Shown in pieces: positions 5,701 through 11,683 of a DNA stretch of 11,683 nucleotides; position 1 is the stretch's first letter; the number at the start of each line of letters is the position of its first letter. The stretch is taken from positions 1 to 11,683 of the forward strand of contig JAHAAN010000078.1 in assembly GCA_018376855.1 (NCBI GenBank), read 5' to 3'. This stretch comes from Clostridiales bacterium. Its GTDB lineage: Bacteria > Bacillota > Clostridia > Christensenellales > QALW01. The notes below the pieces were generated by a model. That model was not told where the DNA came from, did not search any database, and was given only the letters and a program-made list of their open reading frames with translations. Position numbers and translations under genes: made by a program.

Positions 5701-7190
5701 ACACAAATCCGGAAGAAATCAGCAGCATTATTAAAGAACAGATCCGCACCTACCGCAGCCGTATCCAAATGGCCGAAACCGGCACCGTCATTTTGGTCGG
5801 GGACGGCATTGCAAGGGTTTACGGGCTTCGCAACTGCATGTCGGGGGAGCTGTTGGAGTTTGAAGACGGCAGCTTCGGAATGGCGCAGAACCTTGAGGAC
5901 GAAACCGTTTCCGTTGCCATTCTTTCCGACCGCAGTGATATTCGGGAGGGCACAGCGGTAAAATGCACCGGCCAAGTGCTTTCCGTTCCCGTCGGCGAAG
6001 GCCTTTTAGGGCGCGTAGTCGATGCGCTGGGCAACCCCATCGACGGAAAAGGGCCTGTTTCCTATGCGGGAATGCGTCCCGTTGAGGCGGAGGCGCCCGG
6101 AATCATCGAGCGAAAAAGCGTATCAGTGCCGCTGCAAACCGGTATTAAAGCGATTGACGGCATGATCCCGATCGGCCGCGGGCAGCGCGAGCTGATTATC
6201 GGAGACCGACAAACCGGCAAGACCGAAATCGCGATCGACACGATCATCAACCAAAAAAACAGCGACGTGCTCTGCATTTATGTAGCCATCGGCCAGAAAA
6301 GCACCTCGGTGGTTCAGCTTGCAAACGAACTGACCCGCGCAGGCGCAATGGAATACACCATCATCGTTTCGGCGTCCGCCTCCCAAAGCGCGCCGCTTCA
6401 GTATATCGCGCCCTATGCGGGCTGCGCAATGGCGGAATATTTCCGTGAACAGGGAAAGGATGTGCTGATCGTTTACGACGATCTTTCCAAGCACGCCGTG
6501 GCCTACCGCGCGCTTTCTCTGCTGATCCGCAGACCTCCGGGTCGCGAGGCTTACCCCGGCGACGTCTTTTACCTGCACTCCCGCCTGCTTGAGCGCGCCG
6601 CCTGCGTCGCTCCTGAATACGGCGGCGGCTCCATTACTGCGCTCCCGATCATCGAAACGCAGGCGGGCGACGTTTCCGCTTATATCCCCACGAACGTGAT
6701 TTCGATCACGGACGGCCAGATCTTTCTTGAAACAGAGCTTTTCCATGCCGGCATCATGCCCGCGATCAACCCCGGCATCTCCGTGAGCCGTGTAGGCGGT
6801 TCGGCGCAGCTCAAGCCGATGAAAAAGGTTTCCGGCGAGCTGAAGCTGCTGTACTCCCAATACCGCGAGCTGCAGTCCTTTGCACAGTTCGGCAGCGATC
6901 TTGATGCGGATACCAAGGCGCGCCTTGCGCTGGGCGAACGGATCGTAGAGGTTTTAAAGCAAAAACGCAATTCACCGTTATCGGTCGGCTGTCAGGTTTC
7001 CATCATCTATGCCGTAATCCACGGCTATTTGGACAGCGTGCCGGTCGCCAAAGTGCACGAATATGAAGCGTGCCTGTATGAAAAGCTGAAGGCCGAAAAG
7101 CCGGAGCTGCTTGCCCGTTTCGATCAAGGCTTTTTTGAAGATTCGGATGTGGAAGAGCTGACAGGCGTTCTGAAAGAAATGCAGGAATAA
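5697..7190 (+). CDS. atpA: F-type ATP synthase F1 subunit alpha
   Basis: Alpha is the regulatory, nucleotide-binding partner of the catalytic beta subunits (alpha3-beta3 ring). The P-loop G-D-R-Q-T-G-K-T lies at 169-176, the same positions as in E. coli. The arginine finger is R365 in the segment S-V-S-R-V-G-G-S-A-Q. The N-terminal beta-barrel, the central nucleotide domain (P-I-G-R-G-Q-R-E-L) and the helical C-terminal domain are all present in 497 residues, which is normal. The residue after the P-loop is Glu177, where Ala or Ser is more usual. Translation is coupled to atpH through an ATGA overlap. A 76-nt spacer with a stem-loop separates it from atpG. Confidence 0.98.
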   Translation: MNTNPEEISSIIKEQIRTYRSRIQMAETGTVILVGDGIARVYGLRNCMSGELLEFEDGSFGMAQNLEDETVSVAILSDRSDIREGTAVKCTGQVLSVPVGEGLLGRVVDALGNPIDGKGPVSYAGMRPVEAEAPGIIERKSVSVPLQTGIKAIDGMIPIGRGQRELIIGDRQTGKTEIAIDTIINQKNSDVLCIYVAIGQKSTSVVQLANELTRAGAMEYTIIVSASASQSAPLQYIAPYAGCAMAEYFREQGKDVLIVYDDLSKHAVAYRALSLLIRRPPGREAYPGDVFYLHSRLLERAACVAPEYGGGSITALPIIETQAGDVSAYIPTNVISITDGQIFLETELFHAGIMPAINPGISVSRVGGSAQLKPMKKVSGELKLLYSQYRELQSFAQFGSDLDADTKARLALGERIVEVLKQKRNSPLSVGCQVSIIYAVIHGYLDSVPVAKVHEYEACLYEKLKAEKPELLARFDQGFFEDSDVEELTGVLKEMQE

Positions 7191-7209
7191 TCAGTCATAA
7201 TCCCGAAAG

Positions 7210-7266
7210 AAAGGAAGCTTTTGCAAAAGCGTATCATGCTTTCGTGCAAAAGCCACGGTTATAACG
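7210..7266 (+). promoter_or_regulatory. Structured spacer between atpA and atpG (stem-loop between a Shine-Dalgarno-like site and the atpG ATG)
   Basis: AAAGGA (7210-7215) is followed by a stem-loop. The outer stem GCTTTTGC (7217-7224) pairs with GCAAAAGC (7246-7253), and the inner stem AAAGC (7226-7230) pairs with GCTTT (7238-7242). They are joined by a small asymmetric internal loop, with a 7-nt apical loop. No ribosome binding site lies in the 13 nt between the hairpin and the ATG at 7267. The AAAGGA is 51 nt from the ATG in linear distance but only 14 nt if the hairpin is folded and skipped. There is no T-tract, so it is not an intrinsic terminator. A role in setting gamma translation or as an mRNA processing or stability element is inference. 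Confidence 0.6.
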
Positions 7267-8067
7267 ATGGGAGCAGACACCAAGGCTTTGCGAATCCGCA
7301 TTAAAAGCGTGGATTCCACACTGCACCTGACCAAAGCGATGGGGCTTGTGGCCTCTTCAAAGATTCGGCGGGCAAACGAAGCCATGCTCAAGAGCCGGCA
7401 ATATGCGGCTTCCTTTGAAAATATCATCGACCTGCTGACGGAATGCCCCGAATGCCGGAAAAGTCCCTTCATGCGTGAAAGCGGCGAAAGAACCAAGCTG
7501 ATTCTGATCGCCGGAGACAGAGGCCTCGCCGGAGGCTACAACGCCAATGTTTTCCGCTTGGTAAAGGAATATCCCGAGGCTGAGATTTTCCCGATCGGCA
7601 AAAGAGCCTGCGATCGCTACGGGCACGAAACCCGTTCTTCCGAATTTTTCTCCGCCTCGGAAGCCTTAACGCTTATGAACCGGCTCTGTGAAGCATTCAA
7701 AGCGGAAGAATTCGATCGGCTCGGTATTATTTCCACGCGATATGTTTCCGTAATGACACAGGAAGCAACCGTGCAATGGCTTCTTCCCCTGCAACGAAAA
7801 ACAGAAAACCGAAGCGCGGGCGCCGTCTTTGAGCCCGATGAGGAAACAATTTTGAACGCAACAGTTCCGGAATATCTTGCAGGGCGTTTGATTGCTGCTC
7901 TGCGCGAAAGCTTTGCCTCGGAAGTTGCCGCCCGAAGAATGGCAATGGACTCCGCCGGCAAAAACGCACAGCAAATGATCGACAGCCTACAGCTGTCCTA
8001 TAACCGTGCCAGACAGGGCGCGATCACACAGGAAATTACAGAAATTGTTGCCGGCACAGGCGCATAA
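7267..8067 (+). CDS. atpG: F-type ATP synthase F1 subunit gamma
   Basis: Gamma is the central rotating shaft that couples the c-ring to the alpha3-beta3 ring. The N-terminal helix carries R-I-K-S-V-D-S-T-x-x-L-T-K-A-M and V-A-S-S-K. The C-terminal helix carries S-A-G-K-N-A-Q-Q-M-I-D and Y-N-R-A-R-Q-G-A-I-T-Q-E-I-T-E-I-V. These two ends form the coiled-coil shaft. A Rossmann-like middle domain includes L-I-A-G-D-R-G-L-A-G-G-Y-N. At 266 residues it is somewhat shorter than the usual 280-290, with the shortfall in the middle domain. The ATG has no adjacent ribosome binding site; see the structured spacer upstream. No other ATG, GTG or TTG lies in frame between atpA and this start. Confidence 0.96.
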   Translation: MGADTKALRIRIKSVDSTLHLTKAMGLVASSKIRRANEAMLKSRQYAASFENIIDLLTECPECRKSPFMRESGERTKLILIAGDRGLAGGYNANVFRLVKEYPEAEIFPIGKRACDRYGHETRSSEFFSASEALTLMNRLCEAFKAEEFDRLGIISTRYVSVMTQEATVQWLLPLQRKTENRSAGAVFEPDEETILNATVPEYLAGRLIAALRESFASEVAARRMAMDSAGKNAQQMIDSLQLSYNRARQGAITQEITEIVAGTGA

Positions 8068-8078
8068 AAGGAGTGATA

Positions 8079-9482
8079 ATGTTGGCAGATTCTCACAAAG
8101 GAAAGGTAAGCCAGGTCATGGGGCCTGTTGTGGACGTTCGTTTTGAAAAGGGCGAGCTCCCGGCTATATACAACGCTTTAACGATTCCGATCGGCGACAG
8201 AGCGCTGACCGTTGAAGTCGCGCAGCATATCGGAGATAACACGGCAAGATGTATCGCCATGTCCTCTACGGACGGTTTAAAGCGAGACTCTGAAGTAACC
8301 GATACCGGCAAGGCAATCAGCGTGCCGGTGGGAAAAGAAACGCTCGGCAGGATCTTCAATGTGCTGGGCAGCGCAGTGGACAACGGCCCCGAACCGCAAA
8401 CCGAGGAAAGATGGGATATCCACCGCCCCGCTCCGGAATATGAGGAGCTTTCCACCTCCACCGAGATCCTCGAAACAGGCATCAAGGTCATCGACCTGAT
8501 CTGCCCTTATTCCAAGGGCGGCAAGATCGGTCTGTTCGGCGGCGCAGGCGTGGGAAAAACCGTTCTGATCATGGAACTGATCAATAATATCGCCGAGCAG
8601 CACGGCGGTCTGTCCGTATTTACAGGCGTAGGAGAGCGCACCAGAGAGGGAAACGACCTGTATAATGAAATGAAGCAGTCCGGCGTGTTGAAAAACACTG
8701 CTTTGGTTTATGGACAAATGAACGAGCCGCCGGGCGCCAGAATGCGCGTTGCGCTTTCCGGCCTTACGATGGCGGAGTATTTCCGCGACCATGACGGACA
8801 GGACGTTTTGCTTTTTATTGATAATATTTTCCGCTTTACGCAAGCGGGCAGCGAGGTTTCCGCACTGCTTGGGCGTATGCCCTCCGCCGTGGGCTATCAG
8901 CCCACGCTTGCAAACGAAATGGGCGCGCTTCAGGAGCGCATCACTTCAACGCGGAAAGGTTCCATTACCTCGGTGCAGGCAGTATATGTTCCTGCCGACG
9001 ACTTGACCGACCCCGCTCCGGCAACCACATTCGCACACTTGGACGCAACAACGGTTCTCTCCAGAAATATTGCTTCACAGGGCATCTATCCGGCAGTAGA
9101 TCCGCTTGAATCCACCAGCCGCATTCTCTCTCCCGACATTTTAGGCGAGAACCACTACCGTGTGGCTCGCGAAGTGCAGCGTATCCTTCAGCGCTATAAG
9201 GAGCTGATGGATATTATCGCCATCATGGGTATGGATGAGCTTTCCGATGAAGACAAGCTGCTGGTTCAGCGAGCCAGAAAAATTCAGCGCTTTCTCTCTC
9301 AGCCCTTCGACGTTTCGGAAAAATTTACCGGCATTCCCGGCGTCTACGTTCCCCTTGCGGAAACAATACGCGGCTTCAGCGAGATCATTGAAGGCAAACA
9401 CGACGATCTGCCCGAATCGGCTTTCTTGTTCGTAGGAACGATCGATGAAGCCGTTGAAAAAGCAAAGAAGGTGTCCTCATGA
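8079..9482 (+). CDS. atpD: F-type ATP synthase F1 subunit beta (catalytic)
   Basis: Beta makes or hydrolyses ATP at the interface with alpha. The P-loop G-G-A-G-V-G-K-T is at 154-161 (catalytic Lys160, Thr161). The catalytic glutamate is E186, with R187 next to it, in G-E-R-T-R-E-G-N-D. The segment equivalent to DELSEED reads D-E-L-S-D-E-D. Length (467) is normal and the frame is intact. The start is the ATG at 8079: AAGGAG at 8068-8073 gives 5 nt spacing. An upstream GTG at 8073 overlaps that site and cannot be the start. The gene lies 11 nt after atpG and its stop overlaps the atpC start as ATGA. Confidence 0.98.
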   Translation: MLADSHKGKVSQVMGPVVDVRFEKGELPAIYNALTIPIGDRALTVEVAQHIGDNTARCIAMSSTDGLKRDSEVTDTGKAISVPVGKETLGRIFNVLGSAVDNGPEPQTEERWDIHRPAPEYEELSTSTEILETGIKVIDLICPYSKGGKIGLFGGAGVGKTVLIMELINNIAEQHGGLSVFTGVGERTREGNDLYNEMKQSGVLKNTALVYGQMNEPPGARMRVALSGLTMAEYFRDHDGQDVLLFIDNIFRFTQAGSEVSALLGRMPSAVGYQPTLANEMGALQERITSTRKGSITSVQAVYVPADDLTDPAPATTFAHLDATTVLSRNIASQGIYPAVDPLESTSRILSPDILGENHYRVAREVQRILQRYKELMDIIAIMGMDELSDEDKLLVQRARKIQRFLSQPFDVSEKFTGIPGVYVPLAETIRGFSEIIEGKHDDLPESAFLFVGTIDEAVEKAKKVSS

Positions 9483-9742
9483 ACACCTTCCGCTTAGTTA
9501 TTTCCTCACCGGACGGCAGCCTTTACGACGGCGAGGCCGTAAAGCTTTCCGTGCGCGGCGCGGAGGGCGACCTTGCCGTTATGGCGGGCCATGTTCCCTT
9601 CATCACCTCCGTAAAGCCGTGCGAATGCTGCATTGAGCTTGAGGACGGCAGCGTAAAAACCGGCAGCACGAAAAGCGGCTTGCTCGCCGCCGCTAAGGAG
9701 GCCGTTACCCTGCTTTCGTCAAGCTTTCGCTGGCAGGAATGA
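9479..9742 (+). CDS. atpC: F-type ATP synthase F1 subunit epsilon, short form without C-terminal helices
   Basis: Epsilon binds gamma and the c-ring at the foot of the shaft. All 87 residues belong to the N-terminal beta-sandwich: F-R-L-V-I-S-S-P-D-G-S-L-Y at the start and the conserved G-D-L-A-V-M-A-G-H-V-P-F (30-41). The family is usually about 130-140 residues, the extra part being a two-helix C-terminal domain that inhibits ATP hydrolysis in many bacteria. Here the protein stops right after the sandwich and the terminator stem begins 9 nt later, so no decayed C-terminal domain remains downstream. Naturally short epsilons are known in some bacteria such as Chlorobium, so this may be normal for the lineage. 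Translation is coupled to atpD by an ATGA overlap. Confidence 0.93.
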   Translation: MNTFRLVISSPDGSLYDGEAVKLSVRGAEGDLAVMAGHVPFITSVKPCECCIELEDGSVKTGSTKSGLLAAAKEAVTLLSSSFRWQE

Positions 9743-9750
9743 ATATACAA

Positions 9751-9789
9751 AAAAAAGCTGCGGCTATTTTTCAGCGCTGCAGCTTTTTT
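9751..9789. terminator. Bidirectional intrinsic terminator between atp operon and tetR
   Basis: AAAAAAGCTGC (9751-9761) and GCAGCTTTTTT (9779-9789) form a perfect 11-bp stem. GCT/AGC pairing (9763-9765 with 9773-9775) extends it with small bulges, and the loop is T-rich. The stem ends in six T residues on the plus strand and six on the minus strand, so it can stop atp transcripts and the converging tilS-hpt-tetR transcripts. Confidence 0.9.
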
Positions 9790-9826
9790 ATTCTTTCTCT
9801 CCCGTTTCAAGGCTGCGGCAAATAAT

Positions 9827-10291
9827 TTACTCAACACATGCGCCGAAGCATTCATATTTGAGGAACCTGATCAAAATTCTTCTGTCCCGTTCGCTGATCT
9901 TCCGCTCTGCCGGATTTTCTTTAAGCACGGTATCAATATATGTCGTGATCACATACTCGCATATATTCATCAAATACTGCTCATAAATATCGCGGTTGAC
10001 GGACTGATAGATATGCAGCACGGCCTTCTTATTCTCAAGCGCGAATTGAAACGCTACGGTAAAGCACTCCTCCAACGAATTGATCGTAGGATACTGCTCG
10101 ATCAGGCGGTCCGCCTCCTCTGTAACGATCTCTACAATCAACGACGGAATATCCTGAAAATGATAATAAAATGAATTGCGATTGATGCCGCAATCCTCAA
10201 CAATACTCTTCACACTGATCTTATTGAGCGGTTTTTCATTAAGCAGCTTCATAAAGGATGCTTTGATCGCATTCTGTGTAAAATTCGGCAT
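9827..10291 (-). CDS. TetR-family regulator, possibly C-terminally shortened
   Basis: The N-terminal DNA-binding domain of TetR type is clear: a helix-turn-helix around residues 25-46 with I-S-V-K-S-I-V-E-D-C-G-I-N-R-N-S-F-Y-Y-H-F followed by Q-D-I-P-S-L-I. The C-terminal ligand domain ends abruptly at K-Y-E-C-F-G-A-C-V-E. In related Clostridia regulators (DhaS-like, TetR_C_8 type) a K-x-E-C-F-G segment is normally followed by a further 20-30 residues. I recall this from the family and could not align it. Neither the same frame beyond the stop nor the other frames restore a plausible tail. The start ATG has AAGGAGG at 10299-10305 (7 nt spacing); a GTG at 10297 is too close to that site. It follows hpt by about 80 nt. 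Target genes are unknown. The DUF308-MMPL operon across the atp genes is one candidate, by family habit only. Confidence 0.8.
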   Translation of the reverse strand: MPNFTQNAIKASFMKLLNEKPLNKISVKSIVEDCGINRNSFYYHFQDIPSLIVEIVTEEADRLIEQYPTINSLEECFTVAFQFALENKKAVLHIYQSVNRDIYEQYLMNICEYVITTYIDTVLKENPAERKISERDRRILIRFLKYECFGACVE

Positions 10292-10372
10292 GAACACCCC
10301 TCCTTATACTCGCGGCGCTTATGCTAGCGTCTTTCTCCGCAAATAATATATGCTGAATAATCGCTTGTACTA

Positions 10373-10915
10373 TTACTTCCCTTGATATACGGATTCTTTA
10401 AGCACGCCGATATACGGCAGATTTCTATACCTCTCCGCATAGTCCAGTCCATAGCCCACCACAAAAGCATTGGGGATCTCCATGCCCGCATACTTAACGG
10501 AAACCTCCGCCTTCCTGCGGGACGGTTTATCCATCAGCGCGCAGACCTCCACAGAGGCGGGCTTTCTTTCCCGCAGATTCCGAAGCAGATAATTCATTGT
10601 CAGCCCTGAGTCAACGATGTCCTCCACGATCAGCACATGCATCCCCTCGATGGAATGATCCAGATCCTTCAGGATCCGCACTGCGCCGGTGGAATGCGTA
10701 GAAGCACCGTAAGAGGAAACCGCCATAAAATCAAATCGGGCGTCCACTGTCAGCCGGCGAACAAGATCCGCATAAAAAAGAATCGCCCCCTTCAAAATCC
10801 CAACCACCAGCACCGTCTTATCCGCATAATCGCGGTTGATTCGCTCTGCAAGAGTCTCCACCGTGCGCGCAAGCTCAGCTTCGCCGCACAAAATTCTTTC
10901 ACAATCCTGATGCAT
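10373..10915 (-). CDS. hpt: Hypoxanthine phosphoribosyltransferase
   Basis: This purine-salvage enzyme converts hypoxanthine (often also guanine) and PRPP to IMP/GMP in the cytoplasm. The 180 residues carry the PRPP-binding loop V-L-I-V-E-D-I-V-D-S-G-L-T at 95-106, with the acidic pair E98-D99. S-S-Y-G at 67-70 is the flexible-loop segment, K130 lies in the purine-contact position after A-L-M-D, and V-G-Y-G-L-D-Y-A-E-R-Y-R-N-L-P-Y-I-G is near the end. Length is typical. The frame is open for another 41 codons upstream, but that stretch overlaps tilS. The ATG at 10915 gives the family-normal N-terminus and has AAGGA just upstream. It is separated from tilS by 5 nt, the classical Firmicutes tilS-hpt pairing. 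The ftsH gene that often follows is replaced here by tetR. Confidence 0.95.
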   Translation of the reverse strand: MHQDCERILCGEAELARTVETLAERINRDYADKTVLVVGILKGAILFYADLVRRLTVDARFDFMAVSSYGASTHSTGAVRILKDLDHSIEGMHVLIVEDIVDSGLTMNYLLRNLRERKPASVEVCALMDKPSRRKAEVSVKYAGMEIPNAFVVGYGLDYAERYRNLPYIGVLKESVYQGK

Positions 10916-10920
10916 TTTCC

Positions 10921-11683
10921 TTAACCCCTCTCCGATTCGCTGAATTTCAGGCACAGCATTTCCTTTGTGCGCTCCGTAACCTTCACTCTGTCGCTGACGC
11001 ACATTCCCAAAACTGCTAACACCTCGCTGCCGCAGCACAGCAAGAGCATCCTGCTGCGCAGCGGGCGCGGCACTTTTTTATCAATAAAATAATCCTTGAG
11101 CTTCTTTCTGCCGCCGCTGCCGAGCGGAAACAGCCAGTCGCCTTCTCTGCGTGTGCGCAGCACAAGCTCGCCTGCAAGCGTACCGGCGTCTACATACTCG
11201 CACCCGCCGGTACGCGGTGGAAGCGGCGGCGCACATAAAGATGCGTGCACCTCCCGTTTTCCGATGCGGTTTGCCCCAAGGCGCAGAACAGCTTCCTCCG
11301 TGCATAAGCTCTCCCGGCAAAAAAGCCACAGCTCATCGTAGCAGCGCTGTGCAGAGATCCCCCCCGGCAAAAACAGCTCATCTCCCGTTCCTTCCTTGCC
11401 CAGCATCGCAGCAAGACTGTCAATATGCACGCTGAAATAATCCTCTGAACTTCCCCGAAGCGTACAGATTGCCAGCAAAAGCACCCGCGAAACCAGCGCC
11501 TGCGGCTGCCCATCCAGCTTTTCGCGGCTTATTCGCACAAACCCGCCGCCCTCGGAGACTGCATCTGCATACAGCGTGCGGGCAAGCTGCTCAAGCGCAT
11601 TTTGATCCCGCCGAAGCAGCTCCGCACAGGAGGCGATCGCCTGAACCGACCCCGGACGGATCCGCTCCATCATCGGCAGCAGC
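10921..11683 (-). CDS. tilS: tRNA(Ile)-lysidine synthase, C-terminal part (runs off right edge)
   Basis: TilS modifies C34 of the CAU-anticodon isoleucine tRNA to lysidine so that it reads AUA codons. The catalytic N-terminal PP-loop domain lies beyond the window. About 254 residues remain. They begin in the linker helix L-L-P-M-M-E-R-I-R-P-G-S, which corresponds to the family's x-L-P-x-L-x-x-I-x-P-G segment. The C-terminal domain has L-K-D-Y-F-I-D-K-K-V-P-R-P-L-R-S-R and V-S-D-R-V-K-V-T-E-R-T-K near the stop, both characteristic of TilS. The first ATG in the window (11673) is internal and not the true start. The stop codon is 5 nt before hpt and overlaps its ribosome binding site, so the two are cotranscribed. 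Confidence 0.9.
   Translation of the reverse strand, partial: LLPMMERIRPGSVQAIASCAELLRRDQNALEQLARTLYADAVSEGGGFVRISREKLDGQPQALVSRVLLLAICTLRGSSEDYFSVHIDSLAAMLGKEGTGDELFLPGGISAQRCYDELWLFCRESLCTEEAVLRLGANRIGKREVHASLCAPPLPPRTGGCEYVDAGTLAGELVLRTRREGDWLFPLGSGGRKKLKDYFIDKKVPRPLRSRMLLLCCGSEVLAVLGMCVSDRVKVTERTKEMLCLKFSESERG

Noticed and set aside
6225..6227. Glu177 after the alpha P-loop as a catalytic anomaly
   Set aside because: The P-loop lysine and threonine and the arginine finger are intact, and this position is not catalytic; most likely lineage variation.
6123..6860. 245-codon minus-strand open frame inside atpA, and similar ones inside atpG and atpD (for example 8277-8843)
   Set aside because: Shadows of highly conserved genes; no independent initiation signal or recognisable domain.
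7217..7253. Intrinsic terminator after atpA
   Set aside because: The stem-loop has no T-tract after it, and the operon must continue through it to atpG-D-C.
7236..7304. Short open frame (22 codons) starting in the hairpin upstream of atpG and overlapping its start
   Set aside because: No ribosome binding site at suitable distance and no evidence beyond an ATG in the loop; too likely to be chance.
10316..10329. CGCT-n6-AGCG inverted repeat upstream of the TetR-family gene as an autoregulatory operator
   Set aside because: Arms are only 4 bp, and no convincing promoter could be placed around it. It also does not resemble the palindrome at 2913-2929.
10916..11038. N-terminal extension of hpt to give 221 residues
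   Set aside because: The extension lies inside the end of tilS in another frame, and the family N-terminus begins at the ATG at 10915.

Overview
The window reads as the chromosome of an anaerobic low-to-mid GC Firmicute, most likely a gut-type member of the Clostridia (Oscillospirales/Ruminococcaceae-like). The basis is the complete F-type ATP synthase operon with a family-typical AtpI, the Clostridia-style subunit c, the tilS-hpt pair, AGGAGG-type ribosome binding sites and the MMPL/DUF308 pair. The genus call is inference from gene content only.

Layout. Positions 1-2776 (minus strand) hold a three-part operon: a DUF308/HdeD-like membrane protein, then an RND/MMPL-family exporter, then the start of a secreted or membrane-anchored protein that runs off the left edge. 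The exporter gene is broken in the middle: the frame shifts, and roughly two dozen residues that should lie between its two homologous halves are missing. Positions 2777-3012 are a divergent control region. It carries a good promoter for each direction, a perfect 7-3-7 inverted repeat and a short direct repeat. Positions 3013-9742 (plus strand) are atpI-B-E-F-H-A-G-D-C in the classical order, ending at a strong bidirectional hairpin terminator (9751-9789). Positions 9827-11683 (minus strand) converge on that terminator and hold tilS (3' part), hpt and a short TetR-family regulator.

How the genes work together. The nine atp genes encode one F1Fo ATP synthase. Most junctions overlap or are a few bases apart, so the operon looks translationally coupled. 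The exceptions are atpE, which has its own very good ribosome binding site (high-copy ring subunit), and atpG, which sits behind a stem-loop with no nearby ribosome binding site (single-copy shaft subunit). Subunit c has carboxylates on both helices (E31 and E64) plus the V-A-E-T-T-x-x-Y sodium ligand set, so the enzyme is probably Na+-coupled by the two-carboxylate mechanism. Subunit epsilon consists only of the beta-sandwich domain, so the usual C-terminal-helix brake on ATP hydrolysis is absent.

No wholly new biological system is visible. The items most worth following are the Na+/two-carboxylate rotor, the tail-less epsilon, the structured atpA-atpG spacer, the palindrome between the divergent promoters and the decay of the MMPL exporter. 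Several gene starts were moved from the longest open frame to the ATG that fits the Shine-Dalgarno spacing (atpI, atpE, atpF, atpH, atpD, tetR, hpt).
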